Shown: in pieces, positions 16,956 to 29,340 of the stretch
Numbering within the stretch: the first letter of the stretch is position 1
Layout of the letters: each line of letters starts with the position of its first letter
NCBI GenBank assembly: GCA_018402255.1
Contig: JAGYIS010000009.1
Coordinates: forward strand, 1-64,000
Length of the DNA stretch: 64,000 nt
Direction: 5' to 3'
Origin: Marinobacter sp.
GTDB taxonomy: Bacteria; Pseudomonadota; Gammaproteobacteria; Pseudomonadales; Oleiphilaceae
Notes under the pieces: model-generated
What the model was told of the DNA's origin: nothing
Seen by the model: only the letters and a program-made list of their open reading frames with translations
The model's database searches: none
Program-made: the position numbers and the translations under genes

Positions 16956-17103
16956 AAATACTATTCTTCCCTGAAGTACACCGTTCGCAGAGGCTGCCAC
17001 AGCCAAACCGTGCTTTCTCTGTTTCAGATAACAAATACGAGCATCAGTAAATGTATCTGTTTGGACCTCTTGTTTTCAGGGGGACGCTCCGTGTCTTCGT
17101 CTC

Positions 17104-17150
17104 GGTCTGACGCTATCAACACGGGTAGCTTTGGAGTGGAGACGAAGCCC
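17104..17150 (-). other. Right half of an attC site
   Basis: Read on the minus strand, this segment (GGCTTCGTCTCCACTCC, then CGTGTTGATAGCGTCAG) is clearly related to the right half of the full attC at 17282-17367 (GGCTTCGCCTCCATTCC, then CGTGTTGTCAGCGTTAG). The left half is absent; a truncated kinase gene takes its place. This is best explained by a deletion that removed the kinase 3' end together with the left half of its attC. Confidence 0.6.
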
Positions 17151-17265
17151 AATTGTGAAATGCCACTTCATCAAGGGAAAGGCGAGGGGCTGGGTGTTTG
17201 GCAATTAATCTCTTTGCGAGAGTGCTTTTACCAGCGCCAGCATTTCCAAGAAGTATCGTTCTCAC
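17116..17265 (-). pseudogene. Truncated P-loop kinase/ATPase
   Basis: From GTG 17265, with AAGGA eight bases upstream, the frame encodes RTILLGNAGAGKSTLAKRL, a complete Walker A phosphate-binding loop. It continues RLSLDEVAF, a motif typical of small adenylate-kinase-like AAA proteins that are normally about 170 residues long. After 35 residues the sequence runs into an attC half and stops at codon 50. The Walker B, lid and all later elements are missing, so no kinase can be made. It begins directly after a complete attC, as cassette genes do. Confidence 0.75.
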
Positions 17266-17281
17266 CGTTCTGTTCCTTCCT

Positions 17282-17367
17282 GGCTAACGCTGACAACACG
17301 CGCGGTTGCGGAATGGAGGCGAAGCCGGAATGCAGTAACCGTCGCCGTGTTTGTATTGGTTAGGGGC
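17282..17367 (-). other. attC recombination site
   Basis: An approximately 86-bp imperfect palindrome. On the minus strand the left arm (CCTAAC, ACAAACACGGCGACGGTT) pairs with the right arm (CGCGTGTTGTCAGCGTTAG) around a GGCTTCGCC tip, with mismatches and extruded bases typical of attC. The TAA of the left core is the stop codon of the gene at 17360-17725. This is the best-formed site of the cluster. Confidence 0.8.
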
Positions 17368-17725
17368 TGCCTCGCCCTTTGCCAAGCCTCTGCCTTCTTA
17401 TCAGTACCGGCGCACTGACTGCCGAAAATACGCCGAGGGCCAGTAAGCCATGGAACCCGAACAAAAAGAGGCCAACAGAAACTCCCACAATAGTCATTAT
17501 GCCAACAACTGAAATCGTCCAACCACCTCCATCGACTCCCCTGAGCACGAAAGCGGAGAGGCCTATAGACACACCTAAAAAACACAGCACCCAGTTACCA
17601 GATGGCCCAAGTTGTCCCGATGTCACCATTAATGACTGGCCTACGTTTAAACTCGAGAGCACGAGACCAGCCACAATCGATACTGACGCCGTCCCAACCA
17701 GTAACACCCATGCGAACACCCGCAT
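17360..17725 (-). CDS. Hypothetical four-helix membrane protein (cassette)
   Basis: A 121-residue hydrophobic protein with about four membrane helices (near residues 5-24, 45-62, 68-85 and 90-110) and a basic C-terminus RRQRLGKGRG. GGAAGAAGG lies immediately before the ATG. No family was recognised. The stop codon lies inside the attC at its 3' end, and another attC lies upstream, so it is a single-gene integron cassette. It is expected in the inner membrane; function unknown. Confidence 0.65.
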   Translation of the reverse strand: MRVFAWVLLVGTASVSIVAGLVLSSLNVGQSLMVTSGQLGPSGNWVLCFLGVSIGLSAFVLRGVDGGGWTISVVGIMTIVGVSVGLFLFGFHGLLALGVFSAVSAPVLIRRQRLGKGRGSP

Positions 17726-17748
17726 CCTTCTTCCCCATACTTATTTGT

Positions 17749-17811
17749 GCCTAACACCGTGGTATAGCGGCGCTCATGCAGCGCAGCGAGATGGGCGTCC
17801 GGTTTAGGGCC
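17749..17811 (-). other. attC recombination site
   Basis: The minus-strand right core is GTTAGGC, a perfect GTTRRRY match (rc at 17749-17755). The left core GCCCTAAAC (17803-17811 reversed) has one extra base. The arms GGACGCCCATCTCGC and GCATGAGCGCC pair imperfectly. It follows the GFA gene by 16 bases and immediately precedes the next cassette gene. Confidence 0.7.
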
Positions 17812-17827
17812 GGAGGCCTGGAACGAA

Positions 17828-18247
17828 CTACAACAGTTTGTTAAGTGATTCCAGGCTATCAGGCCCACCATCGAACCGAATGCACTCGGCAGATTCTTCC
17901 TCCCAAAGGGCCGCGGATGTTGTGTGGAGGTGAACAGAAACCCTTGAAGTGGCCAATCCATCAAGCAAACCGGCTGGCACCCAAACCATGTCGGTGCTCC
18001 TCAGAATATTGGGAACCGGACTCCCACACACTGAACAAAAGTCACTCCGATAACCACTTGGCTTTTGATAAGACCTGATTTCATTTTGACCAGACACCCA
18101 ACGAAAACTGTTGCCCGGCACAAAAGTAGCAGCATTAGCGGCCGCCCCGGTGGCTTTTCGGCACAGCGAACAATGACATTGATAGAGGTTCGGTATCTCC
18201 CCATCGATTTCGAACTGCACGTTTCCGCAGAGACACTCACCTTGCAT
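17828..18247 (-). CDS. GFA/CENP-V family zinc protein (cassette)
   Basis: A 139-residue protein of the glutathione-dependent formaldehyde-activating (GFA) fold. Its zinc-binding cysteines appear in the expected order: GECLCGNVQF at the N-terminus, YQCHCSLCRKATG (residues about 23-35) and FCSVCGSPVP near 70. Members bind zinc and, in some cases, S-hydroxymethyl-glutathione; most cassette members are uncharacterised. Length is typical. It lies between two attC-like sites on the minus strand. Cytoplasmic, possibly aldehyde detoxification, but this is inferred from the family only. Confidence 0.88.
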   Translation of the reverse strand: MQGECLCGNVQFEIDGEIPNLYQCHCSLCRKATGAAANAATFVPGNSFRWVSGQNEIRSYQKPSGYRSDFCSVCGSPVPNILRSTDMVWVPAGLLDGLATSRVSVHLHTTSAALWEEESAECIRFDGGPDSLESLNKLL

Positions 18248-18261
18248 CGATCAACCCTTTG

Positions 18262-18315
18262 ATATTTAGCGCCACGCTTAGCCGAAAATATGGACGCGCA
18301 GCGGAATATTTAACC
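18262..18315 (-). other. Degenerate attC-like site
   Basis: Between the GNAT and GFA genes, the minus strand reads TTAAATATTCCGCTGCGCGTCC, abridged here to its ends, then GGCTAAGCGTGGCGCTAAAT. The right end resembles attC right boxes (GGCTAAGCG-GCGCTAAAT, with C for T in the core). The left core is poor. The position between two cassette genes is the main support. Confidence 0.35.
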
Positions 18316-18330
18316 GACCGCAGAACATTT

Positions 18331-18756
18331 TTAGGAGTGATACTCCATGATCAGTTCAGGGTGACCAGTATGCTCGTCGATTTGCTCATCAAGGGAAATA
18401 AACCCATGTTTTTCATAGAACTTGATACTTGGGAAATTCTCTTTGTAAACGGAGAGCTGCAAGCTTTCTCGCCTATTTTTAGCGTCATCAAGCAAGGCTG
18501 TTCCCATTCCCTTGCCCTGTGATTCTGGAGCCACAAAGATCGCAGCCAGAGTGTTTCCATTCAGGCTATAAAATCCGTTAATTTTCTCCTCATACTCCAG
18601 TACAAATGTCTCCGATGCAGGAATGTATACATCCCGCATCTCGCTGACCTTTGACTCCCAAAAATGAGGTTCGATGAAGTAATGCGCTTCAGTCGACGCA
18701 GTAAGCCAAATCGCTAGGACTTGATCAATATCGGCTTGCCTATACTCGCGAATCAT
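18331..18756 (-). CDS. GNAT N-acetyltransferase (cassette)
   Basis: A 141-residue Gcn5-related acetyltransferase that transfers acetyl from acetyl-CoA to an unknown amine. It starts MIREYRQADIDQVLAIW. The acetyl-CoA pyrophosphate loop is AAIFVAPESQGKGMGTALL (Q/RxxGxG/A at residues about 78-83), and the end NFPSIKFYEKHGF is the usual final strand-helix. This layout is close to YjaB/ElaA-sized single-domain enzymes. Cassette-borne GNATs often modify toxins or drugs, but nothing here identifies the substrate. It is flanked by attC-like sites. Confidence 0.9.
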   Translation of the reverse strand: MIREYRQADIDQVLAIWLTASTEAHYFIEPHFWESKVSEMRDVYIPASETFVLEYEEKINGFYSLNGNTLAAIFVAPESQGKGMGTALLDDAKNRRESLQLSVYKENFPSIKFYEKHGFISLDEQIDEHTGHPELIMEYHS

Positions 18757-18769
18757 CTGACTATTTCCT

Positions 18770-18831
18770 ATTACTCATACCATCTGGCTCATCTGCGCCT
18801 CTTTGCGCTCAAATGGAGCTACTTGTTAATC
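18770..18831 (-). other. attC-like site
   Basis: On the minus strand GATTAACAAG (containing the NUDIX stop codon) starts the site, and GAGTAAT ends it. The arms GCTCCATTTGAGCGC and GCGCAGATGAGCC pair imperfectly around an AAAGAG tip. The left end ATTAACAAG matches the cluster's other left cores; the right core GAGTAAT is weak. Confidence 0.5.
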
Positions 18832-19272
18832 GCTTTCACGTAGCACGTGATGAAGTAAATCAGGAATCCACTCTGGCTTGAACTGAGAAGCTTTTTCTTC
18901 GCGCATTTCAGCTAAACTCCACCATCGCCATTTTTGAATGGTACTCTTTTCCTCATCCGTCCATTTCGCTGCAAATACGTCTGCGCCGGAAGGCCATTTA
19001 ACCAAGAAGTATTTTTCGAGCCAGCGAGCTGGTACCGACCTCGCTACTGCATATACTTCATCACGATCTCTTAGCACCTCTCCAACTTCCTGTATTAGCC
19101 CTGTTTCCTCATACAGCTCACGCTTCGCAGCATCGACATAGCTTTCACCAGGCTTCAGCTCTCCTCCCACTGTTGCCCAAAACGGTGACTGGTGCTCGTC
19201 ATTGTATAAAAACAGCAATAACCGTCCTGATTCGTTAACGATTATGAGCCGTGATGATTTTCTTGTTTCCAT
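18826..19272 (-). CDS. NUDIX hydrolase (cassette)
   Basis: A 148-residue pyrophosphohydrolase for nucleoside-diphosphate-linked substrates. The Nudix box is complete: GGELKPGES, seven residues, then RELYEETGL, with the Glu residues that bind Mg2+. It follows an N-terminal strand region (SSRLIIVNESGRLLLFLY). The C-terminal WRWWSLAEM is also typical of the fold. Length is usual for single-domain members. The stop codon lies in an attC-like site, and another attC precedes the gene, indicating a cassette. Substrate unknown; house-cleaning of damaged nucleotides is a common role. Confidence 0.92.
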   Translation of the reverse strand: METRKSSRLIIVNESGRLLLFLYNDEHQSPFWATVGGELKPGESYVDAAKRELYEETGLIQEVGEVLRDRDEVYAVARSVPARWLEKYFLVKWPSGADVFAAKWTDEEKSTIQKWRWWSLAEMREEKASQFKPEWIPDLLHHVLRESD

Positions 19273-19300
19273 TGTCTAAAACTCCATGACCGCTTCGAAC

Positions 19301-19372
19301 GCTTAATGCTAGCGTAACGGGCCGATTTGGAGCAGCAGCGGAAAACCGGTCCCGTTGACGCGCTGGTTAATT
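19301..19372 (-). other. attC recombination site
   Basis: On the minus strand the left arm TTAACCAGCGCGTCAACGGG pairs with the right arm CCCGTTACGCTAGCATTAA, with extruded bases. The left core is AATTAAC and the right core ATTAAGC. It begins immediately after the stop codon of the HEPN-protein gene and ends just upstream of the NUDIX gene. Confidence 0.72.
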
Positions 19373-20098
19373 TCAGAATTTCATGTAAACGTTCTGAATT
19401 AGTATTTCGATATGTGCCGCCACCACATGCTCGCCAATTGCTAGCGAATTGGGGTGGCCACAGGAATTCCGCCTCGACAAGCAATCTTGAAGTTCTTTCT
19501 TACAGTTCTTCCCGATCACGGAAATTGCTTCCAGTATTTCCAGGAAATTGAATTCCTTCATTTTGCATAAATCGTCTTGATTTTTTGCTGGCCTCCATTT
19601 TTTATCACGATGCAAGGCTTCAGCATTAAATTCCGTCAGCTTCTTGGCTATCACGAAGTCATAAAGAGTGGACGCGGCACCTACCCAACTCAACACTATT
19701 GCTGACCTAATAAGCCCGTGCTCTAGAGCGGCAATAGCTTCATTAACAAAGTCATGCGTATTTGGCTGACTGATATTCACAAGGTGCGTTCGCAAGCTTG
19801 AATTAGCCACCACAAGAGGACTTTGAGTAAGCAAGCCAGTTTCTGACAGCTCCTTAAGACCTTGAGGTGTGATTTCCCATCCCTTTTCTAATCGAATAGC
19901 TTTATCTCCTAGATCTTTTAGGACCTGAGATACGTTCCACTTTTCAATTCGGCGGAGCCCATGAGACCTAGCTAATATTTTTAACTCGGAAACTCTTTTG
20001 ATCGCGCAATCGTCAAATGCCAATAGCAGAAGCACTGCCGTGCTTCTGCTTAGGTCAGTGGACGCAAGCAGCCTCTTCAAGTCATCGGAACTAAGCAA
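19373..20098 (-). CDS. HEPN-domain protein with N-terminal winged helix
   Basis: A 241-residue protein from a TTG start that overlaps the end of the preceding gene. Residues 1-90 look like a winged-helix region (SRSTAVLLLLAFDDCAIKRV through WEITPQGLKELSETG). Residues about 115-241 form a HEPN helical bundle: FVNEAIAALEHGLIRSAIVL, a long linker, LEILEAISVIGKNCKKEL, then RRNSCGHPNS. The last contains the R-x4-H motif (Arg210-His215) of metal-independent HEPN RNases. Proteins of this type act as toxins or phage-defence effectors when paired with a partner. Here it forms a two-gene cassette with the overlapping upstream gene. RNase activity and defence role are inferences. Confidence 0.7.
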   Translation of the reverse strand: MLSSDDLKRLLASTDLSRSTAVLLLLAFDDCAIKRVSELKILARSHGLRRIEKWNVSQVLKDLGDKAIRLEKGWEITPQGLKELSETGLLTQSPLVVANSSLRTHLVNISQPNTHDFVNEAIAALEHGLIRSAIVLSWVGAASTLYDFVIAKKLTEFNAEALHRDKKWRPAKNQDDLCKMKEFNFLEILEAISVIGKNCKKELQDCLSRRNSCGHPNSLAIGEHVVAAHIEILIQNVYMKF

Positions 20099-20585
20099 GC
20101 TGAGATTCCAAGGTGGCTACCAGGTCAGCTTTCAACGCATACGTATCTTTAGAGCGCTCAATAAATCGATGATCCCCGACGAGGGTTTTAATCGTGCTCG
20201 AAAGGTTGGAGCCGTACGTAGATTTATAATATTGGGTGGCGTTTTTCATCTCCTGTAGAAGCTGTTTTCTGGTAAATTGCTCGAGACCAGAGCCGAGTAC
20301 GAGCTTCGCGGCGGCTGCAATTGCAAGCTCTGAACCAGTCTTCGCTCCCAGCTTAGCGGCTATAGAATTGGTGGTGCCCAGCTTGCTTCCATCGAACGAA
20401 GGTGGTGAACTTGAGTTGGAATTAGGTTCTTCCGCAGATGGTATGGAAGGCGGTACTGAGCCAGCCTCCTTGTGCAATTTGGTAACAGCCTGCAAAAGGT
20501 CAGGAAGCTCTTCTTTAAGAAATTCTTCAGAGCCCTCATATTCGATTTCAATTTGCCCAATTCGAATTTTTATTTTGCTTGTCAA
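20091..20585 (-). CDS. Unknown partner of the HEPN protein
   Basis: A 164-residue acidic protein. Residues 1-35 form a small beta-helix unit (KIKIRIGQIEIEYEGSEEFL). Residues about 45-70 are a Ser/Pro-rich linker. Residues about 95-164 look like a winged-helix domain (FTRKQLLQEMKNATQYY, then TIKTLVGDHRFIERSKDTY). It shares an eight-base overlap with the HEPN gene, and only one attC ends the pair, so both move as one cassette. It could be a regulatory or antitoxin-like subunit or a DNA-binding sensor. No named family recognised. Confidence 0.6.
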   Translation of the reverse strand: MTSKIKIRIGQIEIEYEGSEEFLKEELPDLLQAVTKLHKEAGSVPPSIPSAEEPNSNSSSPPSFDGSKLGTTNSIAAKLGAKTGSELAIAAAAKLVLGSGLEQFTRKQLLQEMKNATQYYKSTYGSNLSSTIKTLVGDHRFIERSKDTYALKADLVATLESQLA

Positions 20586-20610
20586 AATCTTACTCCTTTA
20601 CCAGTTTAAA

Positions 20611-20710
20611 ATTAACGCTGAGCTCAGCGGCGGCCTTAGAATGGCGACGAAGGCGCCATGGAAAGGGCGTCCGGCGGCCATCGGCCGCGTACTGCAGCGA
20701 CTTGTTAAAT
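20611..20710 (-). other. attC recombination site
   Basis: On the minus strand the site starts ATTTAAC (matching RYYYAAC) followed by AAGTCGCTGCAG, and ends CGCTGAGCTCAGCGTTAAT. The first and last boxes are textbook attC sequence, with inner GC-rich palindromes (GGCCGATGGCCG, CCATGGCG). About 100 bp long, it sits three bases after the stop codon of the gene at 20714-21229. Confidence 0.8.
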
Positions 20711-20713
20711 GAT

Positions 20714-21229
20714 TTAGGCAGGCTCCCAACCCAAGCGGATACAACGATCCTTGATACCCTCTATGGTGATCAATTCTCCTGTACCCTCTGGAAAGACCAT
20801 TGCCACTTCAAAATCTCGATTGCTCAGACCCTTTGTCTGAATCTCATAAAGCGCATCTTGCAAACAGTTAAGCTCTGATTTGTCCTTGCCTTTGAACTGG
20901 TGCTTGTACGCCTTTTCAACATGGTTGACCACTGGCAGCACCTTCTCTATCGCTTCCAACCTATCAACGAGCTCGCCATGATTCTTGATCACTTCTCGGT
21001 ATTCAGGGTAGGCAGTGGCTTGCATCAACACTTCCCGTGCCTTTCTACAATTGTTGGCTTTTGCACTGGATGTTTTAACTGTTTGAATTTTCTCGACGAT
21101 ATCCTGTGCCTTGTATGCGATCCTTAAAATTTCAGCCTTCCTTCGCTCGGCTTCTTCCTTTTTCTGTTTGGCACGACTAGCCCAAACCGCGAGGCCAACC
21201 ACAATTAGGATGATAACTATGTATTCCAT
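20714..21229 (-). CDS. Membrane-anchored coiled-coil protein (cassette)
   Basis: A 171-residue protein of unknown family. It has one N-terminal membrane helix (MEYIVIILIVVGLAVWA), a basic/acidic coiled-coil-like stretch (KQKKEEAERRKAEILRIAYK) and a helical soluble domain. The end, GELITIEGIKDRCIRLGW, is compact. The arrangement predicts an inner-membrane anchor with a cytoplasmic domain. An attC follows directly. No attC was found on its upstream side, so this is the right-hand visible cassette of the cluster. Confidence 0.6.
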   Translation of the reverse strand: MEYIVIILIVVGLAVWASRAKQKKEEAERRKAEILRIAYKAQDIVEKIQTVKTSSAKANNCRKAREVLMQATAYPEYREVIKNHGELVDRLEAIEKVLPVVNHVEKAYKHQFKGKDKSELNCLQDALYEIQTKGLSNRDFEVAMVFPEGTGELITIEGIKDRCIRLGWEPA

Positions 21230-21445
21230 TTGCCTCTCTCATTTAACAGTAATTAGATCGCAGTCACGCCGCCAACAAAAACGCGACAGCTTCACAATCA
21301 CGCCTTGATTTGTAAGCTAATCAACAAAATAGCCCATAAATCATGGTCCTGCAAAACAACTATTCAGAATTCTTGTAATATCGCTGCGCCAAAACGAAGC
21401 GCGCTTCATGATCACGAATTCCCCAGAGCGCAGACTGGCTATACG

Positions 21446-21476
21446 ACAGAAAAAACCCGACACAAGGCCGGGTTTT
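21446..21476 (-). terminator. Rho-independent terminator of the liu operon
   Basis: On the minus strand AAAACCCG pairs with CGGGTTTT across GCCTTGTGT, followed immediately by TTCTG with a T6 run. It lies 28 bases after the stop of the acyl-CoA synthetase gene and is well placed to end the leucine-degradation transcript. The rest of 21230-21503 shows no gene. Confidence 0.85.
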
Positions 21477-21503
21477 GAGGGGTGCGAATAGAGTTACGGC
21501 GGG

Positions 21504-23191
<1,688 letters not shown>

Positions 23192-23244
23192 CTCTCTGCC
23201 TCCATTTGTTGTTGTAATTGAGGGCTGGCAAGTGAACGCGCTTG

Positions 23245-23826
23245 CTAGCGACTCTGGTTGTGATACTCCGGATTGGGCTGCATATCGCTGGCGATGGCCA
23301 CGCGGTTGGACATGTTGTAAAAACCGATCAGGTTGCTCAGGTCCCAGATGCCCCGGTCGCTGAGGCCGGCATCCCGCAGTGCCTGGGTGTGGTCTTCGGT
23401 GACCAGGGCCGGTGTGCGGGTGAGCAGGGAGGCGAAATCGAGCATGGCGCGCTGGCGCTTATCGAGTTTGGCGCTGCGGTAGTTCATCACCAGGTGTTCA
23501 CCCAGCTGGGGGTCGCCACTGAGTAACCTTACGGCGGCGCCGTGGGCCACCAGGCAGTAGAAACATTTGTTCTCGGAGGAGACGACCACCGCGACCATTT
23601 CCCGCTCGAGCTTGCTCAGTTCGCTTTCGCCCAGCATCAGTTCGTTGTACAGGCGGGTGAAGCCTTCAAGCTGCTTGAGGTTCTGGCTGTAGGCGGTGAG
23701 CACGTTCGGGATCATGCCGAGCTTTTCCTGGCAGATCTGGAAGTACTTTTGGGTGTCCTCCGGCATGTCGCGGATCTCGGGAATCGGCAGGTCCAGGGCG
23801 ACGACGTTGTTATTGTTCTGATTCAT
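23245..23826 (-). CDS. AhpD/carboxymuconolactone decarboxylase-like protein
   Basis: A 193-residue alpha-helical protein of the AhpD-like, peroxidase-related group. It has a redox motif [10 protein letters not shown] (CxxC followed by His) at about residue 85, preceded by [16 protein letters not shown]. These enzymes reduce peroxides through the CxxC pair. Its start overlaps the liuE stop by four bases (ATGA), so it is translationally coupled to the leucine pathway. It may protect flavin-linked acyl-CoA dehydrogenation or handle a pathway by-product; this is an inference from position. Confidence 0.85.
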   Translation of the reverse strand: MNQNNNNVVALDLPIPEIRDMPEDTQKYFQICQEKLGMIPNVLTAYSQNLKQLEGFTRLYNELMLGESELSKLEREMVAVVVSSENKCFYCLVAHGAAVRLLSGDPQLGEHLVMNYRSAKLDKRQRAMLDFASLLTRTPALVTEDHTQALRDAGLSDRGIWDLSNLIGFYNMSNRVAIASDMQPNPEYHNQSR

Positions 23827-24730
23827 GTGCAGTGTCCTCCGAGCGCTTGCCCGACTTTGGAGCCGTTAGGGCGGTTGAGCTGGCGGCAGATCCAGTCGCC
23901 GGTGGCGACCAGTTTGTCCAGATTCACGCCAGTTTTGATGTTTAGCCCATTTAAAAGATATAGCACGTCTTCGGTGGCGACGTTGCCGGAGGCGCCTTTG
24001 GCGTAGGGGCAGCCGCCGAGGCCGGCGACGGAGGCGTCGATGATCGAGACGCCTTCTTCCAGCACCGCGTACAGATTGGCCAAAGCCTGGCCGTAGGTGT
24101 CGTGGAAGTGCGCGGCCAGTTTGACCATGGGCACGTGGGCGGCGACGGCCTCCAGCATGCGCTTGGCTTTGATCGGGGTGCCGACGCCGATGGTGTCGCC
24201 CAGGGAGATTTCGTGGCAGCCCATGTCGTACAGGGCTTTGGCCACATAGGCGACCTGCTCCGGGGCGATGTCGCCCTCGTAGGGGCAACCCATCACGGTG
24301 GACACGTAGCCGCGCACGGGGATGCCGTGTTTGCGGGCCTCCTCAATCACCGGTGCGAAGCGTTCGAGACTTTCGGCGATGGTGCAGTTGATGTTCTTTT
24401 TGGTGAAGGCTTCGGAGGCAGCGCCGAACACGGCCACTTCGTCGGCTTGCGCGGCCAGGGCGCCTTCAAAGCCTTTCAGGTTCGGGGTGAGGGCGGAGTA
24501 GCGTACGCCGGGTTTGCGGGTGATGCCGGCCATCACCTCGGCGGCGTCGGCCATTTGCGGCACCCATTTCGGCGACACAAAGCTGGCGGCTTCGATGTGG
24601 CTCAGGCCGCTGTTGGCCAGGCGGTCGATCAGGCCGGTTTTGATGGCGGTGGCAATCACTGCGCCGGGCTCGTTCTGGAGTCCGTCCCGGGGGCTCATCT
24701 CAACCAGACGTACCTGTTTGGGGAAGGCCA

Positions 24731-24731
<1 letters not shown>
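23823..24731 (-). CDS. liuE: Hydroxymethylglutaryl-CoA lyase
   Basis: Cleaves 3-hydroxy-3-methylglutaryl-CoA to acetyl-CoA and acetoacetate, the last step of leucine degradation. The 302-residue protein shows the TIM-barrel family order: [13 protein letters not shown] with catalytic Arg-Asp near residue 15, [37 protein letters not shown] (metal-binding His pair) and the catalytic loop [13 protein letters not shown], with Cys near 265. It overlaps the liuD stop codon (TGATG), so the two are coupled. Confidence 0.96.
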
Positions 24732-26734
<2,003 letters not shown>

Positions 26735-26735
26735 G

Positions 26736-27542
26736 TTAGTTGCTCTCCGGAATCCAGTTGGCACGGCGTTTGTTCAGGAAGGCGCTCAGACCCTCTTGTC
26801 CCTCTTCGCCTACTCGAATGTCGGCGATGCGCTGGGCAGTTTCTTCAATCACATCAGCTCCGATCATTTTATGGCTGACGGCGAATACCAGATCTTTGGC
26901 GGCTTTCATGGCTTCGGGGCCGTTGAGGGCAAGCTGCAGTAGCAATTCGTCGCAGCGACGCTCCATGGCGCTTTCGTCTTCGCACACCTGGTGTACCAGG
27001 CCGAAGTGTTCCGCTTCTCTGGCGGTAAACACTTCTGCGGTGATGAAGTAGCGTCGGGCCTGGCGCTCGCCGATAGCGCGCACCACGTAGGGACTGATTA
27101 CCGCGGGGATCAGGCCGAGTTTGACTTCGCTCAGGCAGAAGCTGGATTTCTCAGTGGCCAGTACGATGTCGCAGCAGGCGGCCAGGCCAACGGCGCCTCC
27201 GAAGGCGGCACCCTGTACCAAAGCAATCACCGGCTTGGACAAGTGGTTCAGCACGTTCATCAGCCGCGCCAGTTGTCGCGAGTCGTCCAGGTTTTCCTGA
27301 CGGCTGTTGTCCGCCATGCGGCGCATCCAGCCGAGATCGGCACCGGCGGAGAAGTGCCTGCCTTCGGAGCGCAGGATCACGATGTGGGTGTTGTTGTCTG
27401 CATCTACCTGTTCCAGCGCCTTGATCAGTTGCTGGATGATCACGTCGTCAAAGGCGTTGCGTTTGTCCGGGCGATTGAGGACCACTTCGGTGACACCTTT
27501 GGCGCGGTGATTGAGGCGAACCGCTGATTCCTGATCGGTCAT
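26736..27542 (-). CDS. liuC: Methylglutaconyl-CoA hydratase (crotonase family)
   Basis: Hydrates 3-methylglutaconyl-CoA to HMG-CoA. A 268-residue crotonase: the oxyanion-hole segment HFSAGADLGWM lies near residue 65, VQGAAFGGAVGLAACCDI near 105, and the catalytic region EVKLGLIPAVISPYVV near 132, with the usual C-terminal trimerisation helices. The ATG at 27542 is chosen because GGAGG lies eight bases upstream. It sits between liuB and liuD, the standard order. Confidence 0.95.
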   Translation of the reverse strand: MTDQESAVRLNHRAKGVTEVVLNRPDKRNAFDDVIIQQLIKALEQVDADNNTHIVILRSEGRHFSAGADLGWMRRMADNSRQENLDDSRQLARLMNVLNHLSKPVIALVQGAAFGGAVGLAACCDIVLATEKSSFCLSEVKLGLIPAVISPYVVRAIGERQARRYFITAEVFTAREAEHFGLVHQVCEDESAMERRCDELLLQLALNGPEAMKAAKDLVFAVSHKMIGADVIEETAQRIADIRVGEEGQEGLSAFLNKRRANWIPESN

Positions 27543-27556
27543 GGCGATGTCCTCCA

Positions 27557-29164
<1,608 letters not shown>

Positions 29165-29196
29165 GGTGTTCTTGTCCCTCAGTTTTGGGGGCGTCC

Positions 29197-29306
29197 GGGT
29201 TTGGCGGGGTGTCCTTTCCGGGAGACGCTACGAGCACATCCGTGTGCGCTTGGCTGTGGCCATCCATGGCCACAGACACTCCCGGAAAGGACACCCCGCC
29301 AAACCC
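29197..29306. repeat. Perfect 28-bp inverted repeat with inner hairpins
   Basis: Bases 29197-29224 (containing GGCGGGGTGTCCTTTCC) are perfectly complementary to 29279-29306. Inside are two further hairpins, GCACA/TGTGC and CTGTGGCCAT/ATGGCCACAG. The element fills most of the gap between liuA and liuB. It could fold as a cruciform in DNA or as a very stable multi-stem RNA, perhaps a processing or partial-termination site setting liuA above liuB expression. It may also be a palindromic repeat element. Confidence 0.9.
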
Positions 29307-29340
29307 TCGTCCAACCTTTTCAGTGGATTCGTCGGGGCGC

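Noticed and set aside
16000..21500. Integron integrase gene next to the cassette cluster
   Set aside because: Every frame near both ends was considered and no tyrosine-recombinase motifs were seen.
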